Origin: Oehlia diaphana
Taxonomy: Eukaryota; Glomeromycota; Glomeromycetes; Glomerales; Glomeraceae
Reading direction: 5' to 3'
Length of the DNA: 44,701 nucleotides
NCBI GenBank assembly: GCA_003833135.1
Contig: QZLH01000501.1
Coordinates: 37,691-82,391 of the forward strand
The translations under genes were made by a program, and so were the position numbers. Shown in pieces: positions 14,201 through 28,300 of the stretch. The notes under the pieces were generated by a model that was not told the DNA's origin, made no database searches, and worked only from the letters and a program-made list of their open reading frames with translations. Position 1 is the stretch's first letter; every line of letters starts with the position of its first letter.

Positions 14201-16319
14201 TATCTCCCAATATCGGCCCTTTTTTATAACGTTAAAATTTTGGTGCAATTCTGTCCTTTCGACCAGAATCGTCATTTTGCCATAATTGCCTCCCGGCCAA
14301 TTGTGGCGATCTGGGCACATTTGTCTATAACAGCACTTACATTCAGCCACCTTTCTATCGCTAAGCTTCCGTTTGTTATCAATATCACTTAATATACTAT
14401 ACTAAAAATAACTAAAAATAAATAAACAATAAAAATAAAAAATAAAATAAAATAAAAAATATATATATAACAAAAATTATCCCGTGACAGTAGCACTCTT
14501 TACCGTTTTACAAAATTTATTTTGGAAAATTACTACATGACATACGTTATTTAAAAACTCAAACATGTCAGTTAATCCTTTCACATGAAGTTCCCGCCCA
14601 TTAGAACTTTTAAAATTTAAGAAATACTGATTAAATTTTTTTCTCATTATTATTTGGTAACATTGTATAATATCTAATTCGATCATACTAGACAATATTA
14701 TTATATAATCAACTTTGCTAACACACAGATATAATAATATTATTTTGTTTACTTATGTTCTTAATTTATACCCTATAAAAAAATTCTGGAAAAAACTGAT
14801 AAATTCTATTTATTTATTTATTTTATTTCTAAAGAGCAAAAATGAACTATCCAAGTGTCTAGATCATTGATATTAATCCCACTAGTAGGACCTCACCTTC
14901 GTTAAAAATTATTTGAAAAAATAAAACTACTTTGATCAAATTAAGAAATTAAAAGACACACTGAATTATAGATCGATAAAAAAGAATAAAACAATTTAAA
15001 CAAAATTAATTTGAGAAGATCCGTATTTTGCTTGTCAATACTGTCAGAAGTGGAATGGTTTACACTATTCTAAATTGTTAAATGTTTTAAATGTATTAGT
15101 ATAAAACTAAGATCTTAGAAGGTAAAGACTCATTGTGTAAAAAAAACAACGAATTGTTTTAAAATGAGAAAAAAATTATGCCGAAGTGGAAGGACATCTG
15201 TAGGGGAGTCAAGAGCAGAACCCGGCGACGGACACATCCTTTTAGGTTCACTACTGTCAGAAAACGAAATGTTTTGTTATTATGGGAGGTACGTTTGTTC
15301 GGTCGATGTTCTAATGCCTTCGTCCCATCCAAAGTATCGGAGCGCTCACGTTCGTATATATCAGATATCCATAAGGTAGGTGAAATTGCGTCGAAATAGA
15401 TCATATTAAATTTAGCTGTTTCATGTTCGAGACGTTCTAATCTGATCTGCTTTTATAGTAGTTTGAGGCATTTATGAAAACGACTCATTACAGAATGGTA
15501 GTCGTTTTGGTATGAAAAAATAGATTTTTATTAACCTACTATCTATGGAAGCTGATTGTAAGCATAAAATTATGCATAGGCATATGGCTATGCTGTTAAA
15601 CATAAAATTACTCCAAAAAAGTTAAGCAACATTTCTCGGCATTCTCTAATGATGTAATTTTTTGCCGAAGTTGGTGAAACAAAAATATAAAAGTTATGTG
15701 TGACATGAGGATGTAATAATCGCGTAATCCTTACCTAAATAAGTTAATCAGACATTGATCATATGCAATTTTATGCATTGGATAGATTATTTTAATAAAT
15801 CAAATATTAGTCCAAATATTTAGAACCAATATTACTCAATTTTTATTATCTAATTATACGTTTAGCAATATTTATTATCATTATTAATTGTTATATATAA
15901 AAAAAAATAACTCTTCTATAAATGGGTAACTCATCAAAATTTATAAAGGCACTTGGAATGATTGATAGTTCCGCAAAGCGAATGAAACAAAAATCTATCC
16001 GATCTTATTCTCTGATTCTAAAATTCTTCCGATAAAATATTTTATTATTGAATTATTAATTGTTTAAGACAAATATCTTTATTATTTATTCTACCTAATG
16101 CTAATTTCATCTGATTAAACATCGGATCAGGTAAATTTCATCACAAAAAGGACAAGTTTCTTTCATCATTAATTATTGAACAAATTAATACTAAGTTTTA
16201 TTTAAATTAAATATTAAAATATAATACTTACTTTGATCAATATTTAATTCATCTTTTAGTGGTTCTAATTTTTTAAATTTATTAAAATATATGATAATAA
16301 TAAAGAGAATATTTTGGCT
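11229..16319. other. Intergenic AT-rich DNA with microsatellites
   Basis: No intact gene is seen. There are a TA run (about 11655-11673), (AAAAT)n runs (about 13458-13487 and 14430-14460) and an imperfect hairpin at 13781-13816 (TTACCACCGA against TCGGTAGGTAGTAA). A GC-richer patch at 14115-14360 looks like old repeat sequence but I cannot name it. Confidence 0.5.
15160..15400. other. GC-richer patch with overlapping open frames on both strands
   Basis: Two plus frames and one minus frame of 70-80 codons are open at once over this 240-bp patch. A good donor AAG/GTAGGT occurs at about 15375-15381. I recognise none of the products. It may be an exon, a fragment of a transposed gene or chance; direction cannot be decided. 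Confidence 0.25.
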
Positions 16320-16485
16320 TTAAAGCTTAATAAGCTTGAGTATCGGGAAAAAGATTTAATATTAAAGAACGTGAATTTGCCTTAAGGGAATGTGAATCAA
16401 AAATTTGTGTAATGAAATTGTCTAATTGTGAAAAAGAGCGTCAATTGAAATTGACCAATTTGGAATTAGTATTAATTAAAAATAC
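16320..16485 (+). pseudogene. Degenerate coiled-coil coding fragment
   Basis: After a frameshift the plus strand reads KEREFALRECESKICVMKLS and then CEKERQLKLTNLELVL, a charged heptad-like pattern. A stop in the alternative frame and no start or splice context mean it cannot be an intact gene. I do not recognise the family. Confidence 0.3.
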
Positions 16486-18911
16486 CTTACACAATAAAAT
16501 TTTTCTGTTTATACTCTTCAATTTTAAGTTTTACGGCAGTTGAGTATGAAATTTTATATAAATACAATACCGATAATATACTTTTTTTGGTTACCCGACA
16601 CCACTCTTTCGTCTTACCGAGAATGACATGCGCATTAGGTATACAATGATGTATGTATAATAAAAAAAAATCACTGTGTAATACAAATAATAAATCAGTC
16701 GGTTGTAAATTAACCATAAATATACTAAATATACTAAATATGATTTTTGTCAAATCTGGCCAAATTTCTTCTTAATTCCGGCCGAAATTTAACTTATCAT
16801 TCAAAGATCAATGCTGCGTCACAAAATTTTTAGTTTAACTGTGCATTTTAGATTTCTTTCAATATATTTTGACATTTTTTTATTAATATATAATATACCG
16901 ACTGTATGCATTTTTTGTTTTTCATCATAACACCACAATTTTTATGTATTCAATTTAATACAGCATAAACACTTTAAAATAATTTATGAATTTATAAATT
17001 TCTTTATTTTAAATGATTATAATGTTTAATTTACATTTGCCGAAAATTTCTTACTATTACTATTACGTGACATTGCGGTGGATTTATGAAATTAAGCAAA
17101 TCTTTGGTCACCAAATTTACAGAAATGAACCTTAAAAACTTTTTTTGTATCCCAGAACTTGCGTCTAACCAGTTTTTCAGGTACCTAACCAATTTTTCCT
17201 CTATGGTTGGTGCGTCAAATTTGTCACATTAATACTAGAGTATGCATTCGACCAGCAAATTGTTTATGTTCATACCAATACAATAATGGCCGATGATAAA
17301 ACTGGTGATAATTTATGTTCTTTTTATAATAATAGAAGATTTAAAAATATCTCTTATAATAAGTACAGTATAAGTACGGTTCATGGGGATAATTTAAAGC
17401 TTCTTCGCCTATTTCTTTCATTTTATGTACTGTACTTATGAAATTAATTTAGAATTTTTATTTATATACGACCAATACTTTTTTTGTTTTTTAAATGTAT
17501 TTGTTACCGATTTTATTAGTATAACTGTATAAGATGCAGATACACCGGCAAAATGCGTATAACCTACATTTATGTATAGAACTATAGATGCAACTCCTGC
17601 CATACCAAACCTTTGTTACTATTCCTCACAGCTACGAACAAAGTTACTGACCTACTCCTTTAGTTCGGCTATTATATTGCTAACAGCTACAGTACATTAA
17701 TTACCCCAAAAATAAAAGAAACACTATTGAAATGGTCATTTTGCTAGTTACATTTGACATGTAGTACTCACGTACATTTGTTTTGAAAGAAAAAATTTCA
17801 CTATCTACGATATCTAGAAAAAAATCTATATCCACGTCGTTTGCCAGACATTCTATTCTTTCTTTCTCAGATACCTTCTTCCATAATCGTCAGGTGGGAG
17901 CACCTAGGAGATTCTTTTTCTTGATTTTTTTGTACTTCTGATTGGTGTTATCGTTGTTCGACGTTATCTCTGCTATTATCCATTCTTTTTCCTTAAACTC
18001 CAATTCCTTTTTTTGCCTTATCATTTTTTACCGCTTGCCACAGCCATCCTCTCAACAAAGCATTATTTTTCCCAAAGCGAGTGGTATCCTTTTCTTAGCT
18101 TTCATAAGCTAAATCACCGCAAACCTTTATATTAGCTCCGTTATTTCCGCTCTCGTGTTAGTTTTTTTTCCTAAATCTTCGAAAAGGCTTTCTTTACTAT
18201 TGTATTATCGAAGTTACAGCTTATTTTGTTAGGCTTCTCTTGTACTTTTTCTAGTACCTATGTTTCTATATTTTGACAATGCGTAACTTGTCGCCTTGTA
18301 GAACCTTTTTAAGGCTCTTTCTTTTTAATATTGTTTCCATATTGTGTCTGTTGATGAAAACAAAAACTTTTAACTAGAATTTTTTATATAATACTTAAAA
18401 TCAATTGAAATGATAGACAACTTTTGATAAATCCACCATAATTTTTATTTTTATTTACAAAAAATTAAATTTAATTTTTAAGAATACCAAATATTAAAAA
18501 TAACAAAACTTTAGACAGTTAAAATGTGTAAAAAAAAAAAAGAACATCGAGCAAGGCCAGATATCAAAATATGGTCAAATGTCAATTTTTTCTTAAGAGC
18601 ACCTATATTTCCCGTTGTAAAATTTGAAAGTCCAAAGTGTTAATTTCAAAGTTTAATGCGTTAGGGCTTGATTTGGATCATTTAAAAATTTAAATCTTAT
18701 TTTTATCTCAAGTGTAGATATTTAATATTTTAAAATAATGAACAATTTTTATTATATATTATTCATATTTTGGCTTATTTTATTATAAATCACATAATAA
18801 TTATTGATATTAGTCTTGTTAAAGGCTAGAACTTTTATTTATTGAATTTTAATAATGGTTACAAATAAATTTATTACAAGATACTGTATGTTAATAATAC
18901 AAATAAATCTT
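16486..18911. other. Intergenic DNA downstream of paralog B
   Basis: Apart from the decayed remnant at 17890-18170 nothing is recognisable. The segment 17550-18350 is less AT-rich and full of stops in all frames, consistent with decayed coding or repeat DNA. Confidence 0.4.
17890..18170 (-). pseudogene. Decayed coding remnant of a charged coiled-coil protein
   Basis: On the minus strand KTNTRAEITEL (about 18167-18133) is followed by stops and then ELEFKEKEWIIAEITSNN (about 18008-17950) up to a TGA at 17890. The first string resembles the N-terminal coiled coil of a common Rhizophagus protein family. Several in-frame stops show it is dead. Local base composition is also less AT-biased than its surroundings. 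Confidence 0.3.
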
Positions 18912-19369
18912 TCAACTTGTATACTTTTTATGTTTTTTGTATTTACCTCTTCTACTATTTTGCCTTTCATTCATTGTTTTCTATTAAAATAAATTAATAT
19001 AACAATAAGTCATCAATAAGTTAAAAATAAAATAAAACATAATAAATTAACATATTTTAACATAAAATACATAAAATACAATACCTCAATTTCTTCAACA
19101 ATAAAATTATAACTATTATAAGCATGAGATACTAATAAAGAAGTAGGAAATAATTTTTCAACTGATTCTTCATTTACATCACTCCATAAATTTAAAGTAA
19201 AATCTAAAAAATATGTATTTAAATTTAAATTTTCAATATTAAAATCTACTAATAAAAATCTATAAATGAATCTTTTTAAAGCAAATGCTAATGCTTTAGC
19301 AGGAATACGTTGTCGATTTCGATTTTCTGAATCATCATAATCTATGATATTTTTAATTGAATCCTTCAT
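18912..19369 (-). other. Distal C-terminal-domain segment of paralog B, beyond the in-frame TAA
   Basis: This segment starts with ATG (MKDSIKN) three bases after the TAA and its spacer CAA codon. It runs 95 codons to GAG at 19085, then splices (intron 19084-18981, GTATTG...TAG) to a 23-codon basic last exon, KTMNERQNSRRGKY and so on, ending TGA at 18912. It is conserved in relic C, including intron position and phase. From what I know of RNF213 it corresponds to the last part of the C-terminal domain, so it looks like one piece of the same protein rather than a separate gene. It could be reached by stop readthrough or re-initiation, or it may no longer be translated. Confidence 0.6.
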
Positions 19370-22300
19370 TTGTTATGTTAATGGAGTTTTAAATTTTTCA
19401 TCAATCTTATCAATTATTGAATTAGCAACTTGTTCTTCAATTAATTCATAAAATGATATAATATATTTTAAAGAAAATTCTTTAAGTATAACTGCATATG
19501 TTATATCATACCTCATTAACTTTAACCATTGATCAATTAAATCTAAAATAAGTATATTATTATTTTTAATTGATAATTCTTTAATAAAACAAAGAATGGT
19601 TTCAAAAAGAGAGATTACTTCAGGTAAATTGACTGAATTCGATGAATTATATAAAGATTTTGATGGATCAAGCAATGCTAAAATTATTAATCTTTTCTCT
19701 TCTGGAATAGGTTCCTGTGGTAATATTTTTTTAATTTCAAAAATAATTCTTGGAGAATAATAAAATAATTCATGCTTGAATGAAAAATTTTTTAAATAGA
19801 ATTGATTATCTTCCATTTCAAAATAAACTTTGTTATGAATTAACTTTTTAGCCAATTTCATTTCAATTTTTTGTAAATCAAATATAAGATTTGTATCATC
19901 CTCTATTTCCAAATTTCTTTGATTATATTTAAAAATTTTATCATCCCAATCATAATTAATGAAATTATTATCTTGTGCCTGATCAACCTTTTTTGATATG
20001 ATGAAATATGTTTTAGGAGTTAATTTATTCCAAGATAAATCCTCTAAAAATTGATATTCACATTTTCCAATAGGAATTGCTATTATATTATCCAAAAATT
20101 CATTATGTAATTTAATTAAAAAATCTACAATTGCACATAAATAAATTCCATTATCTTTTTGTTCAACTAATCCAAATATCACAGGAAGATCAAGATTCAT
20201 AAATAGTTTATTATGAGGTAATTCTTTACATTGATATTCAAAAATATAATTAATAATATAATTCCAACTAAAGCAAATTCTTCAAATAAAGATTTTAAAT
20301 TAGCATATTCATTATCATCATCTGCAGTTTCTTTCTTAATAAATTCATGAAATGTCATATTTTGAGCCTCTTTTTTAGTTAAATGATGTTCAAGTTTAAA
20401 GCTTAAAATTTTCACAAATCTGATAATTGGATAAAGATGCTTCATGAGCTTTAAACTTTCATGATATTTAAAAAATATTGAAAGAAATGAAATTTTGTCC
20501 AAGTTTCTAGTACTAACTTCAAAATTTATTCTTTTAATTGGCTTAAAAAGTTTAGAAAGATAAGTTATTTCCATATCCTTACAATCATCTAACCATGTAA
20601 ATTCTTCCTTAATAATCCTATGTTGTTTTATATAATCAAAGGAATTTAATTCTAATGCAAAATAAGCTCGAAAAGATTGAATAAATGGATTATCATTATT
20701 AATTTTTATGATATCATTGATTTCTTTGTTCATTGATGAAGATAATGAAAAATATTTCTTCCAAAATTGATTTATAAATTCTTTTAGAAATGCTATTGAA
20801 GTTATTTGTTGTAAAATGAATATTTGCTGTAAAAGCAAATCTTCTTGTACAAATGATTCAATTGCATCCTTGAAGTAAGGTGATAATTCATTGAATTCGA
20901 GTTTTCTGAAAATCTTTTGAATTATATTACAGCAAAGTTCTGCTATATTTGAGTCGATATCTTTAATATTATCATTAATAGTTTTTAATCTAATTGATTG
21001 TTGTAAAGATTCTTCGGGATTCTTCATTAGCATAAAAAATATTTCCTTATTCTGTTGAAATTCAATAGTAAATATTTTTTCAATAATACTATTCATTAAG
21101 ATGAAAGAACTTTGTGAAAATATATTTTTGTAAAGAATTAACCGAACATCAGATTCTAAAGGGATTAGTTTAAGATTTCTTGTAATAAATGAAATAAATG
21201 ATATAATTGGAGTTATATCATTATTATAATCTAAACTATTAAATACCAGATTAATAAGTTCAGCTGTAATAAATTCTTGTTTTTTGCCGGATTTTCCTAA
21301 ATAAATAATTTCTTTGATTTTTTCTAATGGAATTGAATTTATTTTTAATAAATCATTACATATAACTAAATTTGAAAATTTTCCCGAGTCATCATCAATC
21401 TCTTCAGTTACGGATAAAATGGATAAAATATAATCCATGTCTTGTTTCCATGGTTTATCATCACATATATTTTGTAAAATCGAATTAATTGATTCCCTAA
21501 AAAGATCTTGAGCAAGTTTTCCGTGAACAACGAAATCATTTTGAACTTTTATTACAATATTTGGAAAAGTTTCGACCAATTTTAATTGAATCAAAATTTC
21601 ATTTGAATATTTCCACCAATAAATATGAAGAATAAATGGATCAATAATTTTATCTTCAGTTACTTCAATTAAATTTCTTAAAATAAAATCTAAATTTTCT
21701 TTACTAGTAGGCAATTTTATAGAATAAGTTGATAAAATAATTCTAATAAAATCATTATAATAGAATTCCGAATATCTTTGTAAATATTCAAAATATGGAT
21801 GTATAGAAATCAAATTATTTTTAAAATCTTCTATATGATCTGCATACGATTCATTATTAATGTTTTCCGAATCTTGTCTTAATATATCTAATTCTTCAAA
21901 ATAATATTTTTCATAATAATTAACTAAATTCATAAAATAATATGAGAAAGGAAATTCAAGATCGTGAATTGAACGTGACATTTTATACATGGAAAGTTGT
22001 GGCTCACATACACATAAATTATCTATATTAATAATTGTATTGTCCATGAAGAATTTTTTCCACAATTCTGATAATTCTTTTTTCACTTTTGATTCATCAT
22101 TTTCATTATTGAAAAATGTTGACATTGCTGATAATTTTTCAAGTGAATATAAAATCTTGGAAATTGTTTGCTTAATAATAATTATTACATAATTTTGTAA
22201 AGCTAATGAAAAGCAAGTAAATTTTGATGAATAATTCTTCTTATTTAAAGCCACTTCACATTGCCAATTTTTACAATTAGTTAAGGTCCATTCAAAGGTT

Positions 22301-25300
22301 TTTGTTTTTATGCATTGTATGAAATTTGAATTATTTAGAATCTCTTTGCTCAATAAACTACAAAAAGAAAGCAATATATATATATATATATATTAAAAAA
22401 AATTTATTTAATATCTTATTAATAGTTAAAATGATATCACAAATAAAATTAATATACCTGATATAATTTTCATACCCTTCATTGGAATGTTGATATTCTA
22501 TACATGATAAGCACCATAACAACTCATTTTGTAAAATCTTTTCAAATGGCATTGTCGAATTAACTATCTTATCAAAAAGTTTTGAATTGATTACTTCATA
22601 TAATGATTTATCCAATAAATCTATTAATGGTATTTCTGGTGGTTCTAAAGATTCAATAAAAATTCGTTTCCAGCCACAAATGAAATTAGATAATAATGAA
22701 TTTGGTTCATAATCTTGCTGAATATGAAATATTAAACACACATATTTAATGGGTTCAGTGGGATTATTCGTTTTGAATTGTTCATTTTTAGCCCAAAGTT
22801 CATATTGATATTGTTCAATAATGTGTTTTACTAATTTAATACATTTAGTATTATTAGTTTTAATATCACATTGAAGAATTAAAATTTGATCTGTTGATTC
22901 AAAAAAGAAATTTTTCACCATATTTGAAAATTGAGATTCAGTTCTGAATATTGATAAATTATACGCTTGATATCCTAAAAGATCTTGTAAACAAAACTTA
23001 ATATCTATATTAATTTTAGAAAATGTGGTAACAATTATTAAATGCTCTTTTAGATTCGCCAATGAATTTTCATTTCCTTGATTAAGCAAAGCGTTAAAAT
23101 AATCATAAAGACTATCATGATATTGTTGATGAAAATAAACCTGTTTCCATTTATTAAATCCATCTCGTTCCATGATTGATAGTTCAGCTCTTAAAACTCC
23201 ATCAGGAGATGCTATTGCAATTAAGCATTCTTTGCATTTTTCTAAAATCACTTCGTCTTTAACTTCAGGATTATTCTTAATAATATTAATAACTAAGCTT
23301 TGTAAGGTTTCGTCATCATCAAATCCAATAAATAGTTCTTTCTCGGTAAATTTATTGTGTGTTTGAATATCCGAATTAGATTCAAACGAAGTTAACATTT
23401 GGTTTATCCAATTAAATAAATCTTTTACGATTAACGTTTGTCTATCATTAAGTATATCATCAATCGACACCTTTTGTTTTTCAAATCGATTTAGAAGTGG
23501 AGGACCAGCTAAAGGCAAATCCATCTCGTCCATAATAAGAATGCATTTAAAATTTGAAGAAACGAAACTAATAAAATATTAATTAATAAAAAATTACATT
23601 TAAAAAAAAAAACTTAATTAACATAAAAAATCCTTACAGCGTAGGATTGTCACACGCTCGGAGTGCAATCCTTGTAAAATATTTGACATTTCCATCATTT
23701 TTTATAATGACATAATTTTGATTCCATAAATCATAAAGATTTCCTATTAACCATCAAAATAACTGGTTAATTACAATTATAATATATCATATCCGTCATT
23801 AATCGTTAAAGTAAAAAAAATTACCATATATAATTTTTAAATCTGTTAGAATCAATGGTCTGCCTGTTTTAATACACAACTAAAAGTACAAAATGGTACA
23901 GTATATGTAAATTTAATATGTTGAAATAAATTTCGTTTCATACAGTATGAAATTAATTACTTACCGTGATCTTGTTTAAAACACTATAATAGTAATCATC
24001 CTGATCATTAGGAAATTGTGATCCTAAAATTACAACTGGATCCAAATTTCTTCCTTTTAAATGGTAAGTTAATAAATTTACAATTGAATCGCTTTTTCCA
24101 ATAACCATTAAATGACGCGCATCAGAATCATCTAAGTTTGAGTCAATTAATTTTTCGATTGAGATTTGTTTACAGGACCATGGATTATCATCATTATTGT
24201 TGGTTTTAATAAAATCTCCAAAATAATTTTCGCATAATTTATCACTACTTCCCATTCCCCCAAAATTACGAGCTAATGCCATTTGAATATTAACTGGAGT
24301 CATTTCATTTAATGAAAGCTGCTTGATTAAGGAGTAATAGTCACGAAGACCATGAAAATTTGGTGGGGTTTGACCGTGTTTCTTATAATTCAAATATGCT
24401 TTGGCTATAGATTCTAATTCAATACTTCTTGCACTTAAAAAACATTTGGGGACATTAACTAAACTATCCATATCAAACTTTGGCCTAAGGAAAAAAAATC
24501 ATCAGTAATGGATAAAATATATTACATAAACTTCAACAATTCATTTTAAAAAAAAATAGCATACCTTTGAACAAGTAATGCACGACCACTTTTACTAATA
24601 TCAAGGTGATTATTAGATATTCCTACCACTGAAACAGTTGGCCAAATAGCTGGATAATTTGGTTCAAGCAAAGAGTGAAGCATTTTCAAAGGATCGAAGG
24701 GACTTGTTTCAGCCAACTCAACTATCAAAACAGAAGTAAAAATAATTTGTATTAAAAACATAAAAAAAAAGTACGTATATTGTAATATTATTTACCATTC
24801 TCAAGCAAAACTATACTAATAACAGGAAATTGCTTAGAATTCATTTCCTGATATTCATTAGCTTTATTAAACTCTTTGATTATATCATCCGAAGTTGTAG
24901 ACAAAGAAACTTGATGGGGAAATAAATAAACCTATTTATAATATGACGTAATTAACAAAATGGACGTAATTCATATATGTATAATATATAATATACAATA
25001 CCCGTGGTAAAGATTTAAAATATTCATCCTCGGAATCTGATCCACGTAAATTTGAATTTATAAGACGAATTGCTAAAGATTTAGATGAGCTATTATAAAA
25101 TATATTAAAAATATTAAGTAATTATATTCAGAAAATTATAAATAATATAAATTAATAATTATAATTAACATACCCCGATTCCCCAATAATAAATACAGGA
25201 ATTTTAGTCAAAATACAAACAATAGTAGCCAACACATTTTCTAATAAAGCTTCATTTTTGGCTGTATTCGGAGGACATTGCATTCTATTTATATAATCAT

Positions 25301-28300
25301 CCTGTTCTTCACGAATAATTTTGGAAAACATGTTTTCTCCAGTATTAATTTCGTGATTTCGTAATATTTGTTCCATTTCACAACGATATTGCTTACGTAA
25401 ATCTTGTTTATATAACCGAGAATGATAACAAAGATTAAGTGCTAGAATATAAGATCTAGTCCTTATTGTTGGATTACTAGATGGTGGGTATATATGTCCC
25501 TTTTTATAAGCCGGTCGATTCTCAAGAGAATTATAAAAGAATTTCGCCAACGTTATAGCCCGTTTTATATCACGTAGACTAACACCATATGATTCTTCTA
25601 CTTTTCGTACGAATTTTTGAGAAGCAAATAAAAGTTCAGAAAATACGGGATGTGCTAAATTATTTTTTAATTCTTTTTCAACCATAATTTGAATATATTT
25701 GTACTCATCATTTGGTTTTATGATACCAAAGTCCCAAACATAATCCAAAATTTGATCAGGAAGTGGTTTGACTTGATAAACAAGATTAATTTTGTTTTCA
25801 ATATGTCTTGCCTCAGTTTGAATTCTTTTACGATGACGGTATGGATTACAAGTAGCGAATAACCGAATATTTGGATGTATAGGCTTATCCTTAAATTTTT
25901 TATTTGATATTAAATCTGCAAGTAATCCTAAACGATTACATGTATTTATTTCATCCAATAATATCCATGTTTCGCCTTTTTCTGCTTTTCTCAAAGTATC
26001 ATTCATAAATATCATGATAGTTTCTTCATCAATTCCGGCATGAAGATTAAGAGTACATAGTTGAACTTCAACAATCATGGCTAAATATGTAATCAAACTT
26101 GTCTAAATAAAGTAATGAAAATTAATTAATAGTAATATCAAAATTGTAAAACGTTTTAAATAATTCAAACTTACTTTGCTACATCCCGCTTCACCACAAA
26201 TTACAACTGGAATATTTGCGCGTACTCTTAAAAGAATTAAGGCCATCTTCATCAGATTATCAGTAGTTAAAGCATACTCTGGAAGATTCAATTCTTCATT
26301 TGATCTACGTGCTATTGTTTCCAATTTTATAAGAAGTTCAGTTGAAGTCATCGTATTATAATCTTCTAATTCCTGACCATTTAACAATAATTTGATGTTA
26401 TCGGGTACTTCATTCTTATTATCATATAAAATATAGGAGCTTAAAGTATAGGGATTAAAAAAATAAATATTATATTTTGAATTATCAAATTGGTTAATCC
26501 TATTCTCATATTCAGGAGTTAAAGATTTAAATTGTGCTGATTTTGTTTTAATAGATTGAATTACGAAATCTTTTGAAGTACTTAATAATGATTTGATTAT
26601 TGTTGATCCGATATTAGCTTCTTGCAAATTTAATTTTAGATCATTTATTGTAAAATATTGACTTGATAAAAATCTAATTAGTTGATCCGCTAGAATATTT
26701 ACAAAGATTTCAATACATTTAAACGATAATATATATTTGTCGCTTTTATTCAAAAAATATTTCATAATGAGATGTTGACAAAATTCCTCCGGTAAAGGAT
26801 ATTTAATATCATGACCTAAATTTTTCTCTGTATCAATCTTTTCAAGATCGTATAATTTCAAATAATGACAAACTATTTGAATTGGACTCGTTATTTCTTG
26901 AGACACTCTAAAGTTTTCAATGTTCCAATTTAAGTATTTATGATGAGAAAATCTTAATATAGGAAGATATCTTAGTAAATCTTGATTTGTTGAAGATGAT
27001 ATCTCGATAAAAATAAAAGTATCAGGAATTGAAACTATTACATTATTATATGAAACTAATTTAAAAGTCAACAATTCAAATAAAAATAAATTCACTTCTT
27101 CGGGATAATCAGCCGATAAAATATTGATATGTAAACTTTGTATTTGCTTAAGTTTATAAGCTTTAAGCTTATTTACAAGATATTTAAGATTCATATTATC
27201 GCTTATTAAGAAACTAAGTGGAATTTTTTGTTTAGAATAGCTAACCTCTTTAATCCACTCAGTTTTTCCTTGACCGGATAAATCAGAAGAAATACATGTT
27301 ATATTTGTAAATAATTCCTGATAAACTTCCTGCAATGTGTCAGCATTTAATTCGTTAATCTCTTGAGCTTCTAAAGAAAATTGGTCTAAAATATAATTGG
27401 TCATTTCAGATTTTCGATAACATAGAAGGGTTAATAGATAATCTTCATTCTTATATTCCAATTGCATTATTTTGATATAGTTTATAAAATCATATTGAAA
27501 TTCAAAGTCTAATATTTCTAAATTTACGATACAGAACAAGCTATTTTTATATCCATTACTTGATGCATAAAAACTCCTTTTAATGAAAATTTTAAGTTCC
27601 TCCATCGTAGTTGATGATGTACATATCAAAATTTGCCATGGTTCGGGATAATATCCATAACTAGCATACAACGACATAATAGTGTTTGGAACTTGTAACT
27701 TATCAGTATAAGTAGCAACAAATAATTTGCCTTTTGTTATGATTTCACGTTGTCCAGTATTTTTACTAATTTTACGTAACTGTTTTGGAGTATTTCTAAA
27801 AATTTTTTCTAATTCGTTTCCAATTTCACAAAGAATTTCAAAATGATCTTTAAATCCATTTAAAATTCCTCGAACATCTCCATGAGATGGTAATTGAGCT
27901 TTATTGTTAACAAAACTAATCAACGCTTTACATTCCTCTTCATTTTCCTTATCTAAATTTTCCGATGTAAAATAATCATAAAATGACAAGATATGGTGGG
28001 AAAAAAAGAATGTCAAATAATAACATCTTTTATGCGACTGATCCAATATGACTTGCCTACAAATTTGTGAAAGTAAAGCTCATTAATTTCCTTGCAATGC
28101 TAAAATAAAGAATAAAAAACAACAGTAATTCAATATAAAACATTCACCATTTTTCGAGTTCATCATCTAAAAATTTACAATAATCTTCCATGTTACTTGT
28201 TCCTTGTAATTTCTTTTCAAATTTTCTATAACAAAGATGTCCAATTTGCATTAACTTGGAAGCTGTATTAATTATTTTTTGTACGACATCAACTTGATGA

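Noticed and set aside
14477..14695. 72-codon minus-strand open frame
   Set aside because: No recognisable motif, AT-rich surroundings with microsatellites, no splice context.
15164..15399. Arg-rich plus-strand product beginning MPKWKDICRGVKSRTRRR as a ribosomal-like protein
   Set aside because: The resemblance is only compositional; the opposite strand is equally open and no family is recognised.
16487..16753. 88-codon minus-strand open frame
   Set aside because: Hydrophobic, AT-driven composition; overlaps the coiled-coil remnant on the other strand and ends in a poly-A-rich stretch.
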